A stretch of 64,000 bases of DNA from Gemmatimonadota bacterium (GTDB lineage Bacteria; Latescibacterota; UBA2968; UBA8231): positions 248,001 through 312,000 of the forward strand of contig JABJJN010000080.1 of the NCBI GenBank assembly GCA_018660835.1. Reading direction: 5' to 3'. The notes beneath the pieces are model-generated. The model worked only from the letters and a program-made list of their open reading frames with translations, was not told the origin of the DNA and ran no database searches. Positions 8,933 to 17,732 of the stretch are shown here, piece by piece. Every line of letters begins with the position of its first letter. Position 1 is the first letter of the stretch. A program made the translations under genes and the position numbers.

Positions 8933-9897
8933 TGATCCTCCGTGCGATCCGTCGCCGGGGGTGGTGTCGGCGACAGTGCCCTGATCGCCTCGTAGCGGTC
9001 TGCGCTCACTTCCACATCGATGGCAGCCAACGAAGGTTCTAACTGCTCAACGGAGCGGGCACCGATGATAGGTGTTGTGATGGCTGGATGAGCCATCACC
9101 CAGGCCACGGCGAGGGACACGGGGTGTTCGCCGATTTCGCGCGCATGGTCGACGAAACGTTCAGCGATCTCATAGTAGGCGTCGTCCCCATAGCGCTTCT
9201 GATACGTCGGCGTATCGACCAGTCTACCGTGGTCGGGCCGCTCGCGAATCCCATACTTCCCACTCAGCAGCCCACCACCCACGGGGCTATAGGAGATCAC
9301 ACCCAGTCCCTCGTGTTGCGCCATCGGCAGGATTTCCACCTCCGCCTGGCGCTTGGCGACATTGTACATCGGCTGTAGACAGGCAAAGCTCGTCAGACTT
9401 TCGCGCGCGCTGACACCGAGGGCCCGCGAGATCTGCCAGGCCGCCCAATTGCTGACACCCACATAGAGGATCTTCCCCGCATGAACCAGATCATCGAGGG
9501 CACGTAGCGTTTCCTCCATGGGTGTTTCGGCATCGAGATTGTGGATGAAGTAGATGTCGAGACGATCCGTCTGCAGTCGGCGCAGACTCACGTCGATCTG
9601 TGCATGAATGTGTCGCCGGGACAAACCGCGATCATTGGCGCCAGGACCCACGCGTCCACAGACCTTCGACGTGAGCACAAGTTCGTCACGCTCGTGTTTG
9701 CTCAGCTTGCCGAGGATCTCTTCCGAACGACCACCGGCATAGACATTGGCGCAGTCGAAGAAGTTGATGCCCGCGTCGCGACAGCGCTTGTAGAGTGCCG
9801 CCGAGGTGGATTCGTCCGCATCGCCGCCGAAGGCCATCGTTCCGTAACAGAGATGTGAAACCTGCACACCTGTGCGGCCGAGAGATATCGTATTCAT
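8929..9897 (-). CDS. Aldo/keto reductase
   Basis: 322-residue cytoplasmic NADPH-type aldo/keto reductase. The catalytic tetrad is visible as D48, Y53, K78 and the His of YFIHN (about 119). The second family signature (YVGVSNWAAWQI) and the cofactor-binding tail (TTPIIGARSVEQLE) are present. It is the first gene of the minus-strand operon running to 6413 and probably interconverts a sugar carbonyl and alcohol. The 207 bases to the divergent secreted dehydrogenase should hold the promoters for both directions; I see no obvious operator there. Confidence 0.94.
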   Translation of the reverse strand: MNTISLGRTGVQVSHLCYGTMAFGGDADESTSAALYKRCRDAGINFFDCANVYAGGRSEEILGKLSKHERDELVLTSKVCGRVGPGANDRGLSRRHIHAQIDVSLRRLQTDRLDIYFIHNLDAETPMEETLRALDDLVHAGKILYVGVSNWAAWQISRALGVSARESLTSFACLQPMYNVAKRQAEVEILPMAQHEGLGVISYSPVGGGLLSGKYGIRERPDHGRLVDTPTYQKRYGDDAYYEIAERFVDHAREIGEHPVSLAVAWVMAHPAITTPIIGARSVEQLEPSLAAIDVEVSADRYEAIRALSPTPPPATDRTEDQ

Positions 9898-10104
9898 CGT
9901 GGTCGTTTCAGTCCTTCGTGGCTACCGGTCCAAAACAGCGCTCCGTGCACCGAGACATCAGATGCAAGCGTGGCACATCGGCGTGCAGGCGTCAACCGCT
10001 TGCACATTGTCGCTCGCCTCCGATACTTGATGGAGAGATGGGGGCACTACTTCGATCTGCAGGGTACAGCAAAGGTGAGGTCACCGTTGGTGAGAGTGGA
10101 ATCT

Positions 10105-11610
10105 ATGGGTATCAGAGCAGCTTCGGCCTCCGGATCATGGAAGAGGCCCGTGCGCTGCCTCCTTTTGCTGTTCATTGCGTCTACCGCCACCGCTCAGCCA
10201 CTGGCACCGCGCGAACTCGAACGCGTCTTCGATTTTGCCAGGTTCGACGATCCCCTGTTGCTCACCCATGCGGGGGATGGTTCGGGCCACATCTTCGTCG
10301 TCGAGCGACCTGGGCGCGTCAGGTTGATCGATCCTGATGGCCAGACAGAGAAGATCTTCCTCGATCATCGAGCCAGCGTAAACAGCAATCCCGGCGAAGG
10401 AGGGCTACTTGGACTGGCCTTCCATCCAGATTTCGCCGTCAATGGCCGCGTCTTTGTCTCCTATACGCATGGTGATCTGTTTTCTCGCGTGTCCGAGATG
10501 AGGGTTTCGGACGATGCAGATGTACTTGACGCCGCCACAGAGCGGGTGATGCTCGAAGTTTCACAGCCTGCGGGCAATCACAATGGCGGTATGATTGCCT
10601 TCGGCCCCGATGGCATGCTCTACGTCGGGCTAGGCGATGGGGGCGCCTCCAACGACCGATTCATGAATGGCCAGGATCCCACGACATTGCTAGGGACGAT
10701 TCTGCGTCTGGATGTCGATCGCGTCGATGCCGGGCTCTCCTACGCCATCCCCCCGGACAACCCCTTCGTGGGCAACACAGATGACTGGCGTGAGGAGATC
10801 TGGGCCTGGGGTTTGCGTAATCCCTGGCGCTTCAGCTTTGACCGCGTCACGGGAGACCTGTGGGCCGGTGACGTGGGACAGGGCGCCTTCGAAGAGATCG
10901 ATCTTGTGGTACGGGGCGGTAACTACGGCTGGAATATCCAGGAGGGCTTCAACTGTTTCCAAGGATCCGATTGCCAGCGCGCAGATCTGCTGCTGCCAGT
11001 GCTGCAATACGGGCGCTCCCACGGCGTCTCAGTCACGGGCGGCTACGTGTATCGCGGCCAACGCCTCGGAGATCTGCATGGTGCCTATGTCTACGGTGAC
11101 TTTGGCTCCGCCAATATCTGGGCGATTCGTCACGATGGCACAGCGATCACCGATTCGGTTCGACTTGTGAGGTCCCCCTCCAACATCTCTTCCTTCGGCG
11201 AAGATGAGGAAGGTGAGCTCTATGTCGTTGGCTATGATGGCTGGATCTACCGTTTTCTGCCTCTACCGGGCGAGCAACCTGTCGTAACGGCCGTGCTGGA
11301 CGAGGCGTCTGCGGAGATCCTTCAGGGCCCCAGCAGGTTCGAACTGCAGCAGGGTTATCCGAACCCCTTTAACCCAACGACAACGATCCGCTACACTCTG
11401 GCCCAGGAGTCAGCCGCGCAGATCACCGTGTTCGACATCCTTGGGCAACGGGTTCGAACCCTCGCCGCGGGTCGGCACGCAGCAGGCCAGCATCAAGTGC
11501 AGTGGCAGGGCGATGATGACAGTGGCCATCTCGTCGCACCCGGTGTCTATCTCTATCACCTCGAGACAGAAGATGGAGGGACAACACGCCGGATGGTGCT
11601 GCTGAAGTAG
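10105..11610 (+). CDS. Secreted PQQ-type glucose/sorbosone dehydrogenase with C-terminal sorting/FlgD-like domain
   Basis: About 501 residues from the ATG at 10105, chosen because it yields a good signal peptide (RPVRCLLLLFIASTATA). The body is a six-bladed soluble glucose dehydrogenase/sorbosone dehydrogenase propeller: GGLLGLAFHPDF, GNHNGGMIAFGPDG and NPWRFSFDRVTGD are family hallmarks. After about residue 410 comes an 80-residue C-terminal domain with YPNPFNPTTT, then FDILGQRVRTL, and ending RRMVLLK, as in type IX secretion-type sorting or FlgD-like Ig domains of FCB bacteria. It therefore probably oxidises sugars outside the cell or at its surface. A longer frame back to 9970 lacks a signal sequence. 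Confidence 0.92.
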   Translation: MGIRAASASGSWKRPVRCLLLLFIASTATAQPLAPRELERVFDFARFDDPLLLTHAGDGSGHIFVVERPGRVRLIDPDGQTEKIFLDHRASVNSNPGEGGLLGLAFHPDFAVNGRVFVSYTHGDLFSRVSEMRVSDDADVLDAATERVMLEVSQPAGNHNGGMIAFGPDGMLYVGLGDGGASNDRFMNGQDPTTLLGTILRLDVDRVDAGLSYAIPPDNPFVGNTDDWREEIWAWGLRNPWRFSFDRVTGDLWAGDVGQGAFEEIDLVVRGGNYGWNIQEGFNCFQGSDCQRADLLLPVLQYGRSHGVSVTGGYVYRGQRLGDLHGAYVYGDFGSANIWAIRHDGTAITDSVRLVRSPSNISSFGEDEEGELYVVGYDGWIYRFLPLPGEQPVVTAVLDEASAEILQGPSRFELQQGYPNPFNPTTTIRYTLAQESAAQITVFDILGQRVRTLAAGRHAAGQHQVQWQGDDDSGHLVAPGVYLYHLETEDGGTTRRMVLLK

Positions 11611-11667
11611 ACTCTCAGCACTCGCCGACGACGACAAGCACCAACGTTTCGTGACTGCGTCGGTGGA

Positions 11668-12474
11668 TCAGTATCCCAGACCTCGGATGTATTGTCGCAT
11701 GGAGGCACTGTCTCGTGCCGACTGCGACGCTTCCGTACCACCCTCGGGTGGCGCCTGCGGACAGGCCGTCACCCAACGGTTGAATCCCTTATCTACAAGC
11801 GTGTCCAGCACGCCTTTGAAATCCAGACACTCGGCAGCACCCACATCGACCCACACAGGATTATAGTTACCCGGTTCTCGCACAGTGCAGGATGAGTAGT
11901 CCTGCAGGTGTACGTAGTTGAGCTGGCTGTAGAAGTCGACGATCGACTGTACTGGATCGTAGTCCCACAACTCGGCGTGAGAGACATCGATACACAGCTT
12001 TGCCTTCTGCAGGCAACTCATATACAGTCGCCACTCGTCGATCGAATCCACGAGCAAATTGGTATGAATGTGGTAGGTCAGCTCCAAATCGAACTGGCCC
12101 GCGTAGTCTGCCCACTCGTCGGCGCCGTCCGCCGCTGCGCGGATATCGTCTTCTGTCGCTGCGGCCCCATCCGGCTTGCGCCCATTCATGAACAGAAAGC
12201 AGTCGGCGCCAAGTTCGGCAGCATATTCCATGCGCCGCTTATTGAGCTCTACGTGCTCCCAGTCACGTGTGTCCGGTGACCCTTGAGCCCCCACCACGGC
12301 GACGGGCATCCCCGCGTCGTCGCAGAGTCTGCGCATACGGCTGACCGGTCCCATCCACTCGATTGGTAGTCGACACTCCCAGCCATCCCAGCCCGCTTCG
12401 GCCAGCGCTGGCAACGCCCGCTCGAGATCCGGTTGGCGCCAGTGCAGAGCACAGAAACCCAGTTTGAATGACAT
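11668..12474 (-). CDS. Sugar phosphate isomerase/epimerase (xylose isomerase-like TIM barrel)
   Basis: 268 residues of the AP endonuclease family 2 / xylose isomerase-like barrel. Typical features are the start (KLGFCALHWRQPDLERALPALAEAGWDGWE), LTYHIHTN, and metal-site segments (LCIDVSHAEL, YVHLQDY). The proteins act on small sugars or inositol derivatives. It lies 11 bases downstream of a Gfo/Idh/MocA oxidoreductase on the same strand, a pairing common in inositol-like and keto-sugar catabolism. The substrate is not deducible. Confidence 0.9.
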   Translation of the reverse strand: MSFKLGFCALHWRQPDLERALPALAEAGWDGWECRLPIEWMGPVSRMRRLCDDAGMPVAVVGAQGSPDTRDWEHVELNKRRMEYAAELGADCFLFMNGRKPDGAAATEDDIRAAADGADEWADYAGQFDLELTYHIHTNLLVDSIDEWRLYMSCLQKAKLCIDVSHAELWDYDPVQSIVDFYSQLNYVHLQDYSSCTVREPGNYNPVWVDVGAAECLDFKGVLDTLVDKGFNRWVTACPQAPPEGGTEASQSARDSASMRQYIRGLGY

Positions 12475-12485
12475 GACGAATCCTC

Positions 12486-13529
12486 CTAGTCCCGGAACAG
12501 GTGGTCTTCAATGGGCAGGCTGACCTCGACGCCCGAAATCGCCGAGCGCAGTCCCCCTTCCATGATCTCTTGCGCAGCTCGCGATAGCTGTGCACTCGTC
12601 TGAAATTGTGGCTCCGCACCGGTGCGGACAGAATGCAGGAAGTGATCCGTCGCATTCAGCCCATTCGTCGGCAACTCGTCGAGATCGACGACGGCTCCCG
12701 CCTTGTCGGTCCTCGTGTAGAGCGTCACCTGGCGGCCAGCGATAAGCGTCCCCTCCGTGCCATAGATCACCGGATCATGGGCCGGCACATTCGACACGGC
12801 CTCGCTCCAGGTCATCTCGATGCGGCACATCCCCTGCGGATAGCGCATGAGAATCGCGCCATTGTCGTCCACGGGCACGTGGTGTTTCGTCAGTCTTCCC
12901 GCCATGCCAACCACACTCGTCGGTGAGCCACCCATAAAGAGCAGACACAGGCAGGAGCCATAGCCACCATAGTCGTTGAAGGCACCGGCGCCATTCAGAT
13001 CTTTGTCGAAGAGGAACTGGCAGAACTCCTCTGAGCAACCAAGTTCATCGGGACCACTGTGCCCGCCGCGCCAGGTTACCTGCCAGACACGACCGATGGC
13101 ACCCTCTTGCACAAGTCGATAAGCGGTACGAATCGAGCGACTCCACGCCGTGGGCCAGTTGATCATGAGACGAATATCATGTCGCCGCGACGCCACGAGC
13201 ATGCGATCTGCCTGTTCGAGAGTGGCTGCCATCGGTTTCTCCACCATCACATGGATCCCCCGCTCGGCACACATCTCTACAAGCTCGGCGTGCCCAGCGG
13301 TAGCGCCGAAACCGTATACCGCGTCTGGTGTCTGGGCGTCGAGTAGTTCCTCCCAGTGTTCGTAGGTATCAGGGCAGCCCGTCTGTTCACTGAACTTTGC
13401 CCGTAGACGAGGACTCATGTCGGCGGCACCGACAACCGTTGCATCCTCACGCTTGAGTAGATCATCCAGATTCGTCCACAGATGATCATGGGCCATGCCA
13501 AGGACACCTACACGCAGTTGGTCCGCCAT
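12486..13529 (-). CDS. Gfo/Idh/MocA family oxidoreductase
   Basis: 347-residue NAD(P)-dependent sugar-type dehydrogenase. The N-terminal Rossmann fold starts LRVGVLGMAHDH, with an unusual GMAHD in place of the common GxGxxG; the family Lys is present in HVMVEKPMA, and the C-terminal alpha/beta domain follows. It is the first gene of a two-gene operon with the epimerase. Start ATG at 13529 is preceded by an AGGGAGATGAGGG-like purine-rich stretch. Confidence 0.92.
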   Translation of the reverse strand: MADQLRVGVLGMAHDHLWTNLDDLLKREDATVVGAADMSPRLRAKFSEQTGCPDTYEHWEELLDAQTPDAVYGFGATAGHAELVEMCAERGIHVMVEKPMAATLEQADRMLVASRRHDIRLMINWPTAWSRSIRTAYRLVQEGAIGRVWQVTWRGGHSGPDELGCSEEFCQFLFDKDLNGAGAFNDYGGYGSCLCLLFMGGSPTSVVGMAGRLTKHHVPVDDNGAILMRYPQGMCRIEMTWSEAVSNVPAHDPVIYGTEGTLIAGRQVTLYTRTDKAGAVVDLDELPTNGLNATDHFLHSVRTGAEPQFQTSAQLSRAAQEIMEGGLRSAISGVEVSLPIEDHLFRD

Positions 13530-13699
13530 CCCTCATCTCCCTCTTCAATGCCTGACAGCTATCGTCGGCGAGTTGATCGATTGCTCATGGTCACAAGAAC
13601 GATTCATAGTGACCTGATGCCAATGGCTGGCCTGAACCGCACAGCAAGCCTTCCTTTCAGGCACGGATGTTATGCGATCCATCGATGGGAGTCTTGAAG

Positions 13700-15022
13700 A
13701 TGACACCGAAGAGTTGCGATACCATGGTCGCCCTGCCGCCAGCCACGACGCAGCGGCAGACCCTGTTCGCCAAGAATAGCGATCGCCCATGGGATGAGTG
13801 TCAGCCTCTGGAGCTGCACGAACGGCGGCACCATGAGTCAGGCACTCTCACGCAGTGTCAGTTCGTAACTCTTCCCGAGGTGGAGGTCACCTGGCGCCAC
13901 GTGGGCTCCAGGCCCTGGTGGTGCTGGGGTTACGAGCATGGTTTCAACGAGCACCAGGTCGTGATCGGCAACGAGGGCCTCGCATCCAAGTTCGATGCCG
14001 CGCCCGAGGCACGGCTCATCGGCATGGAAATCCTGCGCCTCGGCCTCGAACGTGGCCGCACCGCACGTGAAGCGGTGGACTGGATGACCCGCCTCATCAG
14101 CGAATATGGACAGGGGAAATTCGACAACGATGCCGGCGTACGGACCTATGACAATGGCTACATCGTCGCCGATCCAGGTGAAGCCTTCGTCATCGAAACA
14201 GCCGGTCATGAATGGGCTGTACAGCACGTCGACACGGCCCTCGGCATCAGCAATGTGTACAGTGTGGAGACCAACTACGAGTCCGTGTCGACCACAGCCG
14301 AATCCACAGCCCGCGATCGGGGCTGGTGGAATGATGCGGATGGGAAGTTCAGTTTCGCCGACGCCTATAGTAGAAATCCACGTGATGAAGGCAGCGGCGC
14401 CATGCGCAGACGCCGGTCCTGCGCCATGTTGGGCGCCCGCGATGGTGGCATCGACACAGCGACGATGATGGCCCTCCTACGCGATCATTCAGATGCAAGC
14501 GAACCGAATGAGCCCTTCCGGACGGATCTGACGGGCAAAGGAATCTGCATCCACTTCGACGACGGGCCGAAGGGCGGCAACACAGCAGCCAGTCTCGTCG
14601 CCGATCTGTGTGGCGACATGACACGCCTGCCCATCTACTGGTGCAGCTTCTATTCACCTTGTCAGGCACCGTTCTTTCCCGTCTTTCTCGAGGGTACCTT
14701 GCCCGATGTGTTAGCGAAGGGCGGGCAACACGCAACACCTGACAGCCCCTGGTGGCGCTTCCTGCAGCTCGCTCACGTGGTACGCGAGGACGCGCCGGGC
14801 CGCATCGAAGTGGTACGCACTCGATGGCGGGAGTTAGAGGCCGAGTTTATGCGAAGTGCCTATCCCCTCGCGGTGGAGGCACGCCAGATGTTCGACACCG
14901 GCGACCGCAGCGGTGCCGAAGAGCGCCTCTCTGAATACATGGCGGACAATGTCGACAGGATGATGTCCGTCGCAGAAGATCTCATCACCCAGTTCAGTGC
15001 CACGAGTGTCGCCGCCGGCTAG
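13700..15022 (+). CDS. Secernin-like peptidase C69 family hydrolase
   Basis: About 440 residues from the ATG at 13700, which has GGAG eight bases upstream and places the family's N-terminal motif (SCDTMVALPPATT, then FAKNSDRP) directly at the start. In secernins and C69 dipeptidases the Cys of this motif (C6 here) is the Ntn-type nucleophile. A longer frame from 13667 would add 11 residues. The body has the conserved GxNEHQVVIGNEG segment. It probably cleaves a peptide or amide bond. The stop overlaps a GTG that could begin the next gene, so the two are close neighbours. Confidence 0.88.
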   Translation: MTPKSCDTMVALPPATTQRQTLFAKNSDRPWDECQPLELHERRHHESGTLTQCQFVTLPEVEVTWRHVGSRPWWCWGYEHGFNEHQVVIGNEGLASKFDAAPEARLIGMEILRLGLERGRTAREAVDWMTRLISEYGQGKFDNDAGVRTYDNGYIVADPGEAFVIETAGHEWAVQHVDTALGISNVYSVETNYESVSTTAESTARDRGWWNDADGKFSFADAYSRNPRDEGSGAMRRRRSCAMLGARDGGIDTATMMALLRDHSDASEPNEPFRTDLTGKGICIHFDDGPKGGNTAASLVADLCGDMTRLPIYWCSFYSPCQAPFFPVFLEGTLPDVLAKGGQHATPDSPWWRFLQLAHVVREDAPGRIEVVRTRWRELEAEFMRSAYPLAVEARQMFDTGDRSGAEERLSEYMADNVDRMMSVAEDLITQFSATSVAAG

Positions 15023-15060
15023 TGCCTAAGAATCAAACCGACGAAAAGGATCACACCCAG

Positions 15061-15822
15061 ATGAAGCTCGCTGATCGTGTCGCCATCATTACCGCCGCAG
15101 GCAAGAAAAATGCCATGGGACGTGGTATCGCTCGCACACTGGCTGCCGAGGGAGCTCGCCTCGTCCTCAACAGCTCGACGCCGGCGAATGTCGAAGATGC
15201 CTGTGAAGAGGTGCGCGCCGCAGGGGGCACCGCCGTCGGTGTTGCCGGGGATGCGGGAAGTCGCGATGTCTGCCGACAGATGGTCGAGACTGCAATGGCC
15301 GAGTATGGCCGCCTCGACATACTCGTCTGCAATGCCGGTATCAACGCCTTCAAGAATTTCGAGGAGACCAGCGAAGAGCGCGCCCGCGAGGTGGTGGACG
15401 TCAACTTCTTTGGCACCTTCAACCTCTGCCAGGAAGCACTCGAGCCACTGAAGGTGAATGGCGGCAGCATCGTCGTGATCACCTCCGTGCACGCCGAGAG
15501 CGCCTATCCCGGTAGTTCCGTCTACAACTTCACCAAAGCCGGGTTGAACCAGTTTGCCGCCACCCTCGGGCTCGAACTGGCACCGCATAAGATTCGCGTC
15601 AATGCACTGGAACCTGGATGGATGCAGACACCAGGAAGCACCGGTGGCATGACGCCCGAAGACATCGCCAATGCCGAGAAGAACACGATTCCCTGGGGTC
15701 GCATGGGCACCGCGGAAGATATCGGCAAAGCCGTCGCTTTCCTCGCCTCCGACGATGCCGACTACATGACAGCGAGCATGATGCGTGTCGATGGCGGCAT
15801 GATTGCCGCCACGGCGCACTGA
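15061..15822 (+). CDS. SDR-family oxidoreductase
   Basis: 253 residues from the ATG at 15061 (MKLADRVAIIT), with AAAGGATC upstream; a GTG at 15022 overlapping the previous stop would add 13 polar residues. The cofactor loop is slightly long (AAGKKNAMGRGIA instead of TGxxxGxG). CNAGIN, the catalytic Ser (ITSVHAES) and Y-x-x-x-K (YNFTK) are all present, as is the RVDGG ending. Probably an NAD(P)-dependent sugar or polyol dehydrogenase. Confidence 0.92.
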   Translation: MKLADRVAIITAAGKKNAMGRGIARTLAAEGARLVLNSSTPANVEDACEEVRAAGGTAVGVAGDAGSRDVCRQMVETAMAEYGRLDILVCNAGINAFKNFEETSEERAREVVDVNFFGTFNLCQEALEPLKVNGGSIVVITSVHAESAYPGSSVYNFTKAGLNQFAATLGLELAPHKIRVNALEPGWMQTPGSTGGMTPEDIANAEKNTIPWGRMGTAEDIGKAVAFLASDDADYMTASMMRVDGGMIAATAH

Positions 15823-15948
15823 TTCTTTGGCCGGCGGCTATCGGCAGGCAAAATGCACCTACACCGCTTGCCAACCTACACCAGACACATCATAATGGCT
15901 GCCCGAGGCACGGACAGCAGGTTGTATTAAATCGGATCGGAGCCAGAG

Positions 15949-16800
15949 ATGCAGACGCGGGAATTCGGCAACACGTCAGAACAACTGTCCATCATCGGCT
16001 TTGGTGGCATCATGGTGAGCAAGGTGGACTCGTCGGAGGCGAGTGCACTGGTGGCCCATGCCATTGACCGGGGCGTCAACTATTTCGACGTGGCACCCAC
16101 CTACGGCAATGCGCAGGAAATGTTGGGCCCGGCCCTGGCCCCCTACCGTGACGATGTGTTTCTCTCCTGCAAGACAACGGAACGGACAGCCCATGGCGCC
16201 CGGGCAGAGCTGGAGGCATCGCTGCAGTGGATGCAAACGGATCATTTCGATCTGTATCAGATGCATTCGGTCAACACAGACGAGGACTTTGACACGGCGA
16301 CCGGTCCTGGTGGAGCCTTAGAGGTCTTTCTCGAAGCAAAAGAGAAAGGCCAGGCACGCTACCTGGGCTTTTCCTCTCACTCGGCGGAAACAGCCCTCAG
16401 GTTGATCGAATCGGTGGGCTTCGATTCGGTTCTGTTCCCGATCAACTGGTCCACATGGCTGGGAGCGGGATTCGGGCCCCAGGTGGTGGCAGCTGCCGAA
16501 GCCAAAGGCATGGCTCGACTGGCACTCAAGGGCATGGCTTACGGCAAACTGGAAGAAGGGACCGAGCGCAAGTGGTCCAAGTGCTGGTACCAGCCCATCG
16601 AGGATCCGGCGCTGGCGGAACTGGCCCTGCGATTCACCCTGTCACAGCCCGTGACGGCGGCATTGCCCCCGGGCGAGCCATCCTTCTATCCCATGGCACT
16701 GGATATTGCGGATCGCTACACGGCCGTTTCTGCAGACGAAGTTGCAGAGCTACAGCGGCTGACCGCGAAAAGCACGCCGATCTTTGAACTGGCTGCCTGA
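15949..16800 (+). CDS. Aldo/keto reductase
   Basis: 283 residues, somewhat shorter than typical members. The tetrad is D47, Y52, K75 and the His of QMHSVN (about 105). Residues after 160 diverge from the common family ending: the usual second signature reads LGFSSHSAE, and the C-terminus is trimmed to ALPPGEP. This resembles the aldo/keto-reductase-like group often found next to Gfo/Idh genes. It stands 126 bases after the SDR and 105 bases before the ThuA-like gene. Confidence 0.9.
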   Translation: MQTREFGNTSEQLSIIGFGGIMVSKVDSSEASALVAHAIDRGVNYFDVAPTYGNAQEMLGPALAPYRDDVFLSCKTTERTAHGARAELEASLQWMQTDHFDLYQMHSVNTDEDFDTATGPGGALEVFLEAKEKGQARYLGFSSHSAETALRLIESVGFDSVLFPINWSTWLGAGFGPQVVAAAEAKGMARLALKGMAYGKLEEGTERKWSKCWYQPIEDPALAELALRFTLSQPVTAALPPGEPSFYPMALDIADRYTAVSADEVAELQRLTAKSTPIFELAA

Positions 16801-16905
16801 AACCGGCTACTCCATAACAGAGCGCTCGGCCGCGGGGGGGGTCGAGATGGCGAAGGGTTGGCGTTCGGACCAATGCTGTATCCTTTGGCGCAAGGAGACC
16901 AAATC

Positions 16906-17667
16906 ATGACAGTCCAACCCAGAGCCTTCGCCCTTGTTGGCGACCGCTACCACAACGCGGACTATATCCGCACCGCCCTCGGCAAGAGTCTGGTCCGGGA
17001 CCTGGGGTTGCACATCGACTTCAGCGACGAAGTCACCCGGCTCAGCGCGGATACCATGGCCAGCTATGAACTGCTCATCATCTTCCGCGACGGCATGTTA
17101 TGGCCCGATGGGTACGGTCTCAAGGCCCATTACCCCGGCTGCGATGCCGAAACCGAACCCGTCAGCGTCCCACCCGTACCAGCCATGACGCCCCGCACGG
17201 TGCCGTGGATCACCCCGGAGCAGGGACGAGCCGTACGCGCCTTCGTCGACGAGGGAGGCGCCGCCCTCTTCTATCACAATACGACGTACATTTCGCCCGA
17301 CAACGAGGACTTTCGCCATGTCCAGGGCTCAGTGACTCAAGGCCACCCCGCCGTGCGCCCCTACCGCGTCGAAATCACCAACAAAGACCATCCCATCACC
17401 CGTGATGTCAGTGACTTCGTCGTCACCGATGAGCAACACTTCATGGTCTACGACAAAGATCCAGGCCATGTCCTGGCGGAAAGTGTCAACGATGATGGTC
17501 ACACCTTCAAGGATCTTGGCACTCGCTGTCAGGCAGCCTGGGCATACGACTATGGCAAGGGTCGCGTAGCCTACCTGGCACCAGGTCATACGGTGCCAGC
17601 GCTGTGGAACCCGGAATACGAGAAGCTGCAACGGAATGCCGTTCGCTGGTTGCTGCGCCAGACCTAA
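16906..17667 (+). CDS. ThuA-like domain protein (glutamine amidotransferase-like fold)
   Basis: 253 residues from ATG 16906 (GGAG eight bases upstream). Family marks: an opening like FALVGDRYHNADYIRTAL, the segment ITPEQGRAVRAFVDEGGAALFYHN, and the end WAYDYGKGRVAYLAPGHTVPALWNPEYEKLQRNAVRWL. ThuA proteins are implicated in trehalose or related disaccharide metabolism, usually as part of keto-sugar pathways with Gfo/Idh enzymes. The catalytic role is unproven for the family. Convergent with the FGGY kinase gene. Confidence 0.9.
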   Translation: MTVQPRAFALVGDRYHNADYIRTALGKSLVRDLGLHIDFSDEVTRLSADTMASYELLIIFRDGMLWPDGYGLKAHYPGCDAETEPVSVPPVPAMTPRTVPWITPEQGRAVRAFVDEGGAALFYHNTTYISPDNEDFRHVQGSVTQGHPAVRPYRVEITNKDHPITRDVSDFVVTDEQHFMVYDKDPGHVLAESVNDDGHTFKDLGTRCQAAWAYDYGKGRVAYLAPGHTVPALWNPEYEKLQRNAVRWLLRQT

Positions 17668-17732
17668 CACGTGACCGAGGCGCCAGTCGCCAGGCGGTGT
17701 GATCGACTTCGGTGGGTTGCCCTCGATTCAAC

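Noticed and set aside
15019-15819. 266-codon open frame on the minus strand
   Set aside because: Antisense to a clear SDR with an intact catalytic set; no recognisable family.
16858-16905. Longer start for the ThuA-like gene
   Set aside because: The ATG at 16906 has a GGAG at proper spacing and the family start; the upstream part adds no similarity.
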